This document shows positions 44,186 through 51,785 of a stretch of 64,000 bases of DNA, piece after piece (positions within the stretch are counted from its first letter, which is position 1; the number at the start of each line of letters is the position of its first letter). Source of the stretch: TMP-24 sp046348855. GTDB lineage: Bacteria; Pseudomonadota; Alphaproteobacteria; Rhodobacterales; Rhodobacteraceae. A program made the position numbers and the translations under genes. The notes under the pieces were generated by a model that ran no database searches, was not told the origin of the DNA, and worked only from the letters and a program-made list of their open reading frames with translations. Location: NCBI GenBank assembly GCA_046348855.1, contig JAXMDK010000004.1:1-64000 (forward strand). Direction: 5' to 3'.

Positions 44186-44323
44186 GGAACCGGAATGGCG
44201 CTGGGAAGGTTGCCTCAGCCTGACATGCCGGCGCGCGCTTGCAAAGACCGCCCGCGACCGTCTCAGTTCCGGGACGGTGGGGCGGGTGCCGTTCGCGTCA
44301 GGCGGTTCCTGCCGATCTTGTGG

Positions 44324-44352
44324 TTTACAAAAGCGCGAACGATTGCTCTAAA
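44324..44352 (+). promoter_or_regulatory. Promoter upstream of acs
   Basis: TTTACA (44324-44329) and TCTAAA (44347-44352) at exactly 17 bp spacing place transcription near 44359, 30 bp before the chosen acs start. This also means an in-frame ATG at 44362 would be nearly leaderless, which favours the start at 44389. Confidence 0.55.
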
Positions 44353-44388
44353 CTCGGTCGCATGATCACTTGCGGGACGGGGGGCAGC

Positions 44389-46362
44389 ATGACAGCGGCA
44401 GACAGGAATCCGGCAGAGGCCGACCAGGTGCATCCGGTGCCGCCGGGCTGGGAAAAGGCTCTGGTCACGGCCAAGGGCTATCAGGAGAGATATGCCGCCT
44501 CGATGAACGATCCCCAGGGGTTCTGGGGTGCCGAAGGCAAGCGGCTGGACTGGATCAAGCCCTACACCAAGGTCAAGAACACCACCTTCGAATTCGGCAA
44601 GGTCGATATCCGCTGGTATGAGGACGGCGTGCTGAACGTGTCGGTCAACTGCATCGACCGCCATCTGCCGCACCGCGCCGACCAGACCGCGATTATCTGG
44701 GAACCGGACGACCCCAAGGCGCCCGCCCGCCACATCACCTACCGGGAATTGTCGGACAAGGTGAACCGGATGGCCAACGTCCTCTTGAGCCAGGGGGTGA
44801 TGCGCGGCGACCGGGTGGTGATCTACATGCCGATGATCCCCGAGGCCGCCTATGCGATGCTGGCCTGCGCGCGCATCGGGGCGATCCATTCGGTGGTGTT
44901 CGGCGGCTTTTCCCCCGATTCGCTGGCCAACCGCGTCAACGACAGCGGCGCGAAGCTGGTCATCACCGCCGACACCGCGCCGCGTGGCGGCAAGCGCACG
45001 CCGCTGAAGTCGAATGCCGACGCCGCGCTTCTGCATTGTTCGGACAAGGTCCGCTGCCTGGTGGTCAAGCATACCGGCGACCAGATCCACTGGACCGAGG
45101 GGCGCGACGTCGACCTGCTGAAGCTGATGGAGACGGCGGCGCCCGACTGCCCGCCGCGGCCGATGGGGGCCGAGGATCCGCTGTTCATCCTTTACACCTC
45201 GGGGTCGACCGGCAAGCCCAAGGGGGTGGTGCACACCTCGGCCGGCTATCTGCTTTTCGCGGCGATGACGCACGAGCTGGTGTTCGACTATCGTCCGGGG
45301 GACATCTTCTGGTGCACGGCCGACGTGGGCTGGGTGACGGGGCACAGCTACATCGTCTATGGGCCGCTGGCCAACGGCGCCACCACGCTGATGTTCGAGG
45401 GCGTGCCGACCTGGCCCGACGCCGGGCGGTTCTGGGAGGTCTGCGCCAAGCACAAGGTGACGCAGTTCTACACCGCACCCACCGCGATCCGGGCGCTGAT
45501 GGGGCAGGGGCCGGAATGGGTCGACAAGCACGACCTGTCGTCGATCCGGCTGCTGGGCACGGTCGGCGAGCCGATCAACCCCGAGGCCTGGGTCTGGTAT
45601 GACCATCATGTCGGCAAGGGGCGCTGCCCGATCGTCGACACCTGGTGGCAGACCGAAACCGGCGGCCACATGATCACGCCGCTTCCCGGCGCCACGCCGA
45701 CCAAGCCCGGTTCGGCGACGCTGCCGTTCTTCGGGGTGAAGCCGGCGGTCCTGGACGCGGCCACCGGCGCGGTGATCGAGGGCAACGGCGTCGAGGGGGT
45801 GCTGGCCATCGCCGACAGCTGGCCGGGGCAGATGCGCACCGTCTGGGGCGACCATCAGCGGTTCCAGGAAACCTACTTCCAGCAATACAAGGGCTATTAC
45901 TTCACCGGCGACGGCTGCCGCCGCGATGAGGACGGCTATTACTGGATCACCGGCCGGGTGGACGACGTGATCAACGTCTCGGGCCACCGGATGGGCACGG
46001 CAGAGGTGGAAAGCGCGCTGGTCGCCCATGCCGACGTCGCCGAGGCGGCGGTGGTGGGCTATCCGCACGACATCAAGGGCCAGGGTATCTATGCCTATGT
46101 CACCCTGATGAAGGGGATCGAGGCGACCGAGGATCTGCGCAAGGAACTGGTCAAGTGGGTCAGGACCGAGATCGGCCCGATCGCCAGCCCCGACCTGATC
46201 CAGTGGGCGCCCGGCCTACCCAAGACCCGGTCGGGCAAGATCATGCGCCGTATCCTGAGAAAGATCGCCGAGAACGACTATGGCAGTCTTGGGGACATCT
46301 CGACGCTGGCCGATCCTTCGGTGGTCGAGGACCTGATCGCCAACCGGATGAACCGCAACTGA
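44389..46362 (+). CDS. acs: Acetyl-CoA synthetase
   Basis: A 657-aa AMP-forming acetate-CoA ligase. The AMP-binding P-loop is YTSGSTGKPKGVVHT; WWQTETGGHMITPLPG and TGDGCRRDEDGYYWITGRVDDVINVSGHRMGTAEVE match Acs; and PKTRSGKIMRRILRKIA holds the catalytic Lys that is acetylated in this family. Length and N terminus (HPVPPGWEKALVTAKGYQERYAASM) are normal. Start at 44389 has a G-rich Shine-Dalgarno. A transporter gene follows 109 bp later. Confidence 0.94.
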   Translation: MTAADRNPAEADQVHPVPPGWEKALVTAKGYQERYAASMNDPQGFWGAEGKRLDWIKPYTKVKNTTFEFGKVDIRWYEDGVLNVSVNCIDRHLPHRADQTAIIWEPDDPKAPARHITYRELSDKVNRMANVLLSQGVMRGDRVVIYMPMIPEAAYAMLACARIGAIHSVVFGGFSPDSLANRVNDSGAKLVITADTAPRGGKRTPLKSNADAALLHCSDKVRCLVVKHTGDQIHWTEGRDVDLLKLMETAAPDCPPRPMGAEDPLFILYTSGSTGKPKGVVHTSAGYLLFAAMTHELVFDYRPGDIFWCTADVGWVTGHSYIVYGPLANGATTLMFEGVPTWPDAGRFWEVCAKHKVTQFYTAPTAIRALMGQGPEWVDKHDLSSIRLLGTVGEPINPEAWVWYDHHVGKGRCPIVDTWWQTETGGHMITPLPGATPTKPGSATLPFFGVKPAVLDAATGAVIEGNGVEGVLAIADSWPGQMRTVWGDHQRFQETYFQQYKGYYFTGDGCRRDEDGYYWITGRVDDVINVSGHRMGTAEVESALVAHADVAEAAVVGYPHDIKGQGIYAYVTLMKGIEATEDLRKELVKWVRTEIGPIASPDLIQWAPGLPKTRSGKIMRRILRKIAENDYGSLGDISTLADPSVVEDLIANRMNRN

Positions 46363-46374
46363 TGACACCGGAAG

Positions 46375-46395
46375 TCCGGCCCGCAGAAGGCCGGA
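46375..46395 (+). terminator. Intercistronic hairpin between acs and the MFS gene
   Basis: TCCGGCC (46375-46381) pairs with GGCCGGA (46389-46395). A second stem, CGGGGA...TCCCCG (46438-46452), follows. Neither has a U-run. They could attenuate readthrough from acs or protect its mRNA. Confidence 0.45.
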
Positions 46396-46471
46396 ACCCG
46401 ATACTGCAAAGGAAGGAACGCGCACAGAAACGAGGGACGGGGAAAATCCCCGCTAGCTGGGAGGACTAGGC

Positions 46472-48367
46472 ATGTCGGCAACCGATATGGACGCGGGGGT
46501 CAACCGCGCCCGACCTATGACGCGCGAGGAAAAGAAGGTCATCCTCGCCTCGTCGGCCGGGACGATTTTCGAATGGTACGATTTCTACCTGTACGGATCG
46601 CTCGCCTCGATCATCGGTGCGCAGTTCTTCACCGCCTTTCCCGAAGCCACGCGCAACATCTTCGCGCTGCTGGCCTTTGCCGCCGGCTTCCTGGTTCGGC
46701 CGTTCGGCGCGCTGGTGTTCGGGTCGCTCGGCGACCTGATCGGCCGGAAATACACCTTCCTGATGACGATCCTCATCATGGGCCTGTCGACCTTCCTGGT
46801 CGGGCTTCTGCCCGGCTATCAAAGCTGGGGGGCGGCTTCGCCCTGGATCCTCATCGGGCTTCGGATGCTGCAGGGCCTGGCGCTGGGCGGCGAATATGGC
46901 GGTGCGGCGGTCTATGTCGCCGAGCATGCGCCGATGAACCGGCGGGGCTACTTCACCTCGTTCATCCAGACGACGGCCACCTTCGGATTGCTTCTGTCGC
47001 TGATCGTGATCCTGCTGGTCACCGGCTATGTGAACGGCCATTTCGGTGCGGTCGCGCAGGTCAACCTTGACGGCACGCCGCTTCTGGATCCCAAGGGCCA
47101 GCAGGTGATGCTGGAGCCGTTCAAGGCCTGGGGCTGGCGCATTCCCTTCCTGGGTTCGAGCATCCTGCTGCTGATCTCGCTCTATATCCGGTTGCAGATG
47201 AACGAGAGCCCGGCCTTCAAGAAGATGAAGGAAGAAGGCGCGGCGTCGAAGGCGCCGCTGCGCGAGGCCTTCGGCCAGTGGAAGAACCTGCGCGTGGCGA
47301 TCATCGCGCTTCTGGGGCTGACGGCGGGGCAGGCGGTCGTCTGGTATGCCGGCCAGTTCTATGCGCTGTTCTTCCTGCAGAACGTGGTCAAGGTCGACGC
47401 CTATACCGCCAACGTCATGGTGGCCTGGTCGCTGGTCCTGGGCACCGGCGGGTTCATCTTCTTCGGCAGCCTGTCGGACCGCATCGGCCGCAAGCCGATC
47501 ATCCTGGCCGGGTGCCTGATCGCGGCGCTGACCTATTTCCCGGTCTTCCACTTCCTGACCAAGACCGCCAACCCCGCGCTCTATCAGGCGCAGGAGACGT
47601 CGGTCGTGGTGACGGCCGACCCGGCCGACTGTTCGTTCCAGTTCAACCCGGTCGGCACCGCGAAGTTCCTGAAATCCTGCGACATCCTCAAGTCGCTCTT
47701 GGCCAAGACCTCGGTCAATTCCTCGACTGTCGATGCGGCGGCGGGGACGGTGGCCAGCGTCAAGATCGGCGAGACGATGGTGCAGGGCTATGACGGTGCG
47801 GCCAATGCCGCGGCGATCAAGGAAGCGACCACCGCGCTGGATACGGCCAAGGCCGGCACCGACCAGGCGGCCATCGACGCGGCGACCAAGACGCTCGACG
47901 ATGCCAAGGCGGTCAAGACCGTCTTTGAAAAGCAGGTCAACGACGCCCTGGCGGCGGCGGGCTATCCGCTGGTGGCCAAGGACAATACCAGCGTGATCGT
48001 GTCGCAGAACTTCTTCGACATCTTCTCGGGCCAGAAGTTCACCGTTGTCCTGACGCTGACCTACCTGATCCTGCTGGTGACGATGGTCTATGGGCCGATT
48101 GCGGCCATGCTGGTCGAACTGTTCCCGACCCGCATCCGCTATTCTGGCCTCAGCCTGCCCTACCATATCGGCAACGGCTGGTTCGGGGGCCTCTTGCCGG
48201 CCACCGCCTTCGCCATCTCGGCGCAGTCGGGCTCGATCTATGCGGGGCTGTGGTATCCGGTGATCATCGCGTTGATAACGGTGGTGGTCGGCACGCTGTT
48301 CGTGCCGAGCGGCACCCAGAACAAGTCGATCTTCACCGACGACCCGGAACACAAGTTCCACCACTAG
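46472..48367 (+). CDS. MFS transporter (MHS-like) with large periplasmic insertion
   Basis: A 631-aa major facilitator, about 180 residues longer than usual. TM1-TM8 are standard (GTIFEWYDFYLYGSLASIIG, GDLIGRKYTF loop 2-3, RMLQGLALGGEYGGAA). A polar insertion spans about 370-510 (ADPADCSFQF, KSCDILKSLLAKT, then an Ala/Asp/Thr helical stretch TTALDTAKAGTDQAAIDAAT) before FTVVLTLTYLILLVTMVYGPIAAMLVELFPTR. By topology the insert is periplasmic; it has two Cys. GGAGG lies 6 bp before the ATG. Next to acs it may import acetate or another short-chain acid. Confidence 0.85.
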   Translation: MSATDMDAGVNRARPMTREEKKVILASSAGTIFEWYDFYLYGSLASIIGAQFFTAFPEATRNIFALLAFAAGFLVRPFGALVFGSLGDLIGRKYTFLMTILIMGLSTFLVGLLPGYQSWGAASPWILIGLRMLQGLALGGEYGGAAVYVAEHAPMNRRGYFTSFIQTTATFGLLLSLIVILLVTGYVNGHFGAVAQVNLDGTPLLDPKGQQVMLEPFKAWGWRIPFLGSSILLLISLYIRLQMNESPAFKKMKEEGAASKAPLREAFGQWKNLRVAIIALLGLTAGQAVVWYAGQFYALFFLQNVVKVDAYTANVMVAWSLVLGTGGFIFFGSLSDRIGRKPIILAGCLIAALTYFPVFHFLTKTANPALYQAQETSVVVTADPADCSFQFNPVGTAKFLKSCDILKSLLAKTSVNSSTVDAAAGTVASVKIGETMVQGYDGAANAAAIKEATTALDTAKAGTDQAAIDAATKTLDDAKAVKTVFEKQVNDALAAAGYPLVAKDNTSVIVSQNFFDIFSGQKFTVVLTLTYLILLVTMVYGPIAAMLVELFPTRIRYSGLSLPYHIGNGWFGGLLPATAFAISAQSGSIYAGLWYPVIIALITVVVGTLFVPSGTQNKSIFTDDPEHKFHH

Positions 48368-48389
48368 GGCCATCGGCCGCGCAAACCGG

Positions 48390-48415
48390 AAAGGGGGCCA
48401 CACCGGCCCCCTTTT
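48390..48415 (+). terminator. Rho-independent terminator after the MFS gene
   Basis: AAAGGGGGCC (48390-48399) and GGCCCCCTTTT (48405-48415) form a long stem with loop ACACC and a T-run. On the minus strand it also ends in TTT at the truA stop, so it may work weakly in both directions. Confidence 0.88.
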
Positions 48416-49182
48416 CATGCGAACGGATCGGCCGGGTAGGTGACGCCGGTCAGATACAGCCCTTCGGGAGGGCAGACCGGCCCGCAGGCGGCGCGGTCGC
48501 GGGCCAGAAGCGCGCGCTTGACGTCATCGGGCTGCCAGCCGCCGGCGCCGACCCGTTCCAATGTGCCGACGATCGAGCGGACCTGATTGTGCAGGAAGCT
48601 GCGCGCCGCCAGGCGGAAACGGTATTCATGGCCCTGCGGCACCGCGATCTCGTCGATGGCGATCTGGTCGAGCGTCTTGACCGGGCTGTCGGACTGGCAC
48701 TGCACCGACCGGAAGGTGGTGAAGTCGTGCCGCCCGATCAGATGGGCGGCGCCTTCGCGCATCGCCTCCAGATCCAGGGGTTGCAGGACCTGCCAGACCA
48801 GTCCCCTGTCATGGGTGGCGGGGGCGCGGCGGGCCAGCAGGCGGAACAGGTAGCGCCGGCCGGTGGCCGAAAAGCGGGCGTGGAAGTCGTCGGGCACCCG
48901 CGCGGCGGCAAGAATGGCGACCGGCTGCGGCTTCAGGTGCCAGTTCAGCGCCTCGGACAGGCGGAACGGATCCCAGTCTTTTGCCAGGTCGCAATGGGCA
49001 ACCTGGCCGGTGGCATGGACGCCCGCGTCGGTGCGCCCGGCGGCGGCGATCCCCGGCGCGGCGGGGTCGAGCCGCCTCAGCGCCGTTTCCACCGCCTCCT
49101 GCACCGACGGCTGGCCGGACTGGCGCTGCCAGCCCGCGAAGGGGGCGCCGTGATATTCGATCTTCAGGGCAAAGCGGGGCAT
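48415..49182 (-). CDS. truA: tRNA pseudouridine(38-40) synthase
   Basis: A 255-aa TruA. The catalytic aspartate is D52 in AAGRTDAGVHATGQVAH. KIEYHGAPFAGWQRQ at the N terminus, DFHARFSATGRRYLF and RSFLHNQVRSIVGTL are typical. It modifies positions 38-40 of the tRNA anticodon stem. Monocistronic between two oppositely oriented units. Confidence 0.95.
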   Translation of the reverse strand: MPRFALKIEYHGAPFAGWQRQSGQPSVQEAVETALRRLDPAAPGIAAAGRTDAGVHATGQVAHCDLAKDWDPFRLSEALNWHLKPQPVAILAAARVPDDFHARFSATGRRYLFRLLARRAPATHDRGLVWQVLQPLDLEAMREGAAHLIGRHDFTTFRSVQCQSDSPVKTLDQIAIDEIAVPQGHEYRFRLAARSFLHNQVRSIVGTLERVGAGGWQPDDVKRALLARDRAACGPVCPPEGLYLTGVTYPADPFA

Positions 49183-49280
49183 GGGCCTGACTAACCCGCG
49201 CCGCCCCGGATTGGCAACCGGGGGCCTTTCGCGGCGGGGCGCGCGCGCCTATCTAGGGGCATCAGGCAAGGGGCAGCAAT

Positions 49281-50675
49281 GTGGCGATTTCCGATTTTGT
49301 CGAAGGGTTCGGCGCGGCGGCCGGCCGGCTGTGGGGCGAAGGCGGCTCGATCCGGCTGGGGGTGACGGGGCTGGCGCGGTCGGGCAAGACCGTGTTCATC
49401 ACCGCGCTGGTCGCCAACCTGCTGGAGCGGGCGCGGATGGCGGGCCTGCGCGCCGAGGCCGAGGGGCGGATCGGCGCGGTCTATCTGCAACCGCAGCCCG
49501 ACGATACCGTGCCGCGCTTCGACTACGAAGGCCACCGCGCGGCGCTGACCGCCGCTGATGCGCACTGGCCCGACAGCACCCGCGCGATCAGCGAACTGCG
49601 CCTGTCGTTCCGGCTGGCGCAATCGGGGCTTCTGGGCGCGATCAGGGGCGACCGGGTTCTGCATCTGGATATCGTGGACTATCCGGGCGAATGGTTGCTG
49701 GACCTGGGGCTGATGGACCTGTCGTTCGCCGACTGGTCGCGGGCGACGCTGGCGCGGATCGGCCCGCGCGACGAGGCCGCCGGGTTTATGGCGGCGCTGG
49801 CCGTGATCGATCCGGGCGCGCGGCTGGACGAGGCGCAGGCCACGGCGCTGGCGGCGGCCTACACCGGCTATCTGGCGGCGGCGCGGGCGGCGGGCTATTC
49901 GGATTGCACGCCGGGGCGGTTCCTGCTGCCCGGCGATCTGGCGGGGTCGCCGGCGCTGACCTTTGCCCCGCTGCCGGCGGGGCCGGAGGCCGGGCGCGGC
50001 AGCCTGGCGCGCGAATTCGCCCGGCGGTTCGAGGCCTACAAGGACCAGGTGGCCAAGCCGTTCTTCCGCGACCATTTCGCCCGGATCGACCGGCAGGTGG
50101 TGCTGGCCGACGCGCTGGGCGCGATCCATGCCGGGCCACGCGCCACCGAGGACATGCGGGCGGCGATGGCGGCGATCCTGGCGGCCTTCCGCCCGGGGCG
50201 GACCGGCTGGCTGGCCGGGCTGCTGGGCCAGCGCCGGGTCGAACGCATCCTGTTCGCCGCGACCAAGGCCGACCACCTGCACCACAGCCAGCATCCCCGC
50301 CTGACCGCGATCATGGCGGCGATGATGCGGGGCGCGAAGGAGCGGGCGGACTTCGCCGGGGCGGACACCGCCGCCATGTCGATCGCCTCGCTGCGCGCCA
50401 CCGTCGAGGAGAAGGTGCGCCACGATGGCGCGATGCTCGACTGCGTGAAGGGGCGGCTGGAGGATGGGCGGATCATGGCCTTCCACGCCGGCGACCTGCC
50501 CGACAATCCCGCCGAGATCCTCGATCCGGCGCGGGAGGGTGCGGCGCGCTGGCTGGACGGCGATTATGCGCAGATGCGGTTCCTGCCCGCGCCGGGGCCG
50601 GTGCGGCCGGGGCAGGGGCTGGCGCACATCCGGCTGGACAAGGCGCTGGAATTTCTGATCGGCGACAGGCTGTGA
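49281..50675 (+). CDS. YcjX-family P-loop ATPase
   Basis: A 464-aa protein of the DUF463/YcjX family. The nucleotide-binding loop is GLARSGKTVF (residues 30-39), then RLSFRLAQSG and VLHLDIVDYPGEWLLDL, the Walker-B-like region. RVERILFAATKADHLHHSQHPRL contains the TKADH base-specificity motif. Start is GTG at 49281 with AAGGGG upstream. It is followed 8 bp later by its usual partner, a YcjF-like membrane protein. The pair is associated with stress regulons in enterobacteria. Confidence 0.88.
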   Translation: MAISDFVEGFGAAAGRLWGEGGSIRLGVTGLARSGKTVFITALVANLLERARMAGLRAEAEGRIGAVYLQPQPDDTVPRFDYEGHRAALTAADAHWPDSTRAISELRLSFRLAQSGLLGAIRGDRVLHLDIVDYPGEWLLDLGLMDLSFADWSRATLARIGPRDEAAGFMAALAVIDPGARLDEAQATALAAAYTGYLAAARAAGYSDCTPGRFLLPGDLAGSPALTFAPLPAGPEAGRGSLAREFARRFEAYKDQVAKPFFRDHFARIDRQVVLADALGAIHAGPRATEDMRAAMAAILAAFRPGRTGWLAGLLGQRRVERILFAATKADHLHHSQHPRLTAIMAAMMRGAKERADFAGADTAAMSIASLRATVEEKVRHDGAMLDCVKGRLEDGRIMAFHAGDLPDNPAEILDPAREGAARWLDGDYAQMRFLPAPGPVRPGQGLAHIRLDKALEFLIGDRL

Positions 50676-50683
50676 GGGGTCCG

Positions 50684-51727
50684 ATGGACAAGGCAGAGGC
50701 CCGGCGCGGGCCGGTGATGATCGAACTGGAGGCTGGCAGCGACCTGTCGCCCGACCTGGCCCCGGCCCTGCCGGGCGAGGGCTTGCCCGAGGGGCAGGCG
50801 ATGCGCACGGCGATCGGCGTGGCCGGGCGGCGCGGGGGCGTGGGCGGCTGGTTCCTGGCCTCGGCGCTGTCGCTGCTGGGGTTCGTCCTTTCGCTGGCCG
50901 CCTGGAACTACGTGACCGGGCTGCTTGCCAGCCATCCGCTCCTGGGCTGGATCGCCGCAGCACTGGTCGGTGCGCTGGTCCTGACAGCGGCGATCCTCGC
51001 CCTGCGCGAAATTGTCGCCTATGCGCGGCTGGCGGGCCTCGGGCGGTTGCGGGCGGGGGCCGAGGCGGCGCTGGCTGCAGACGATCTGGCGGGGGCGCAG
51101 GCCACCGGGGCGGCGCTGGCGCGGCTTTACCGGGGGCGCGCCGATCTGGCCTGGGCGGCGCGGCGCTATGACGAAAGCGGCGGGCAGATCCTTGACGCCG
51201 AAACCCTGCTGGCGCTGGCCGAGCGCGAGTTTCTGTCGCCGCTCGACCAGGCGGCGCGGCGCGAGATCGAAAGTGCGGCGCGGCAGGTGGCGGCGGTCAC
51301 GGCGATGGTCCCCTTGGCCCTGGCCGACGTGGCGATGGCGCTGGTCGCCAACCTGCGGATGGTCGGGCGGATCGCGGCGCTCTACGGCGGACGGGCGGGG
51401 CTGTTCGGAAACCTCAGGATCATCCGGGCGGTGATGGTGCATCTGGTGGCCACCGGCGCGGTGGCGGTGGGCGACGACCTGATCCATTCGGTGGCGGGCG
51501 GCGGGCTTCTGGCCAAGCTGTCGCGCCGGTTCGGCGAAGGCGTCATCAACGGCGCCCTGACCGCGCGGGTGGGCGTCGCGGCGATGGAGGTCTGCCGGCC
51601 GCTGCCGTTCCGCGTGCTGCCGCGCCCGAGGATCACCAACCTTCTGTCGCGCGGGCTGGCGGGGCTGTTCGGCACCGGCGACGGGGCGAAAGGCGAACGG
51701 ACCGGCCCGGTTGGAGGGAATTCCTGA
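50684..51727 (+). CDS. YcjF-like membrane protein (DUF697)
   Basis: A 347-aa inner-membrane protein. Two adjacent hydrophobic helices (FLASALSLLGFVLSLAAWNY, WIAAALVGALVLTAAILAL) lie near residues 57-115, and the DUF697 domain (PLALADVAMALVANLRMVGRIAALYG, then GVAAMEVCRPLPF) is at the C terminus. ATG at 50684 comes 8 bp after the ycjX-like stop, and the two are one operon. Biochemical role unknown. Confidence 0.87.
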   Translation: MDKAEARRGPVMIELEAGSDLSPDLAPALPGEGLPEGQAMRTAIGVAGRRGGVGGWFLASALSLLGFVLSLAAWNYVTGLLASHPLLGWIAAALVGALVLTAAILALREIVAYARLAGLGRLRAGAEAALAADDLAGAQATGAALARLYRGRADLAWAARRYDESGGQILDAETLLALAEREFLSPLDQAARREIESAARQVAAVTAMVPLALADVAMALVANLRMVGRIAALYGGRAGLFGNLRIIRAVMVHLVATGAVAVGDDLIHSVAGGGLLAKLSRRFGEGVINGALTARVGVAAMEVCRPLPFRVLPRPRITNLLSRGLAGLFGTGDGAKGERTGPVGGNS

Positions 51728-51785
51728 CTTGGCAGGGCGCGCGCGCCTTGGCTAACCTGCCGGCCAGAAGGGCCGGAGGGACGGA

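Noticed and set aside
44263..46068. 601-codon minus-strand frame opposite acs
   Set aside because: Antisense shadow with His/Arg/Asp bias and no recognisable domain; acs is unmistakable on the other strand.
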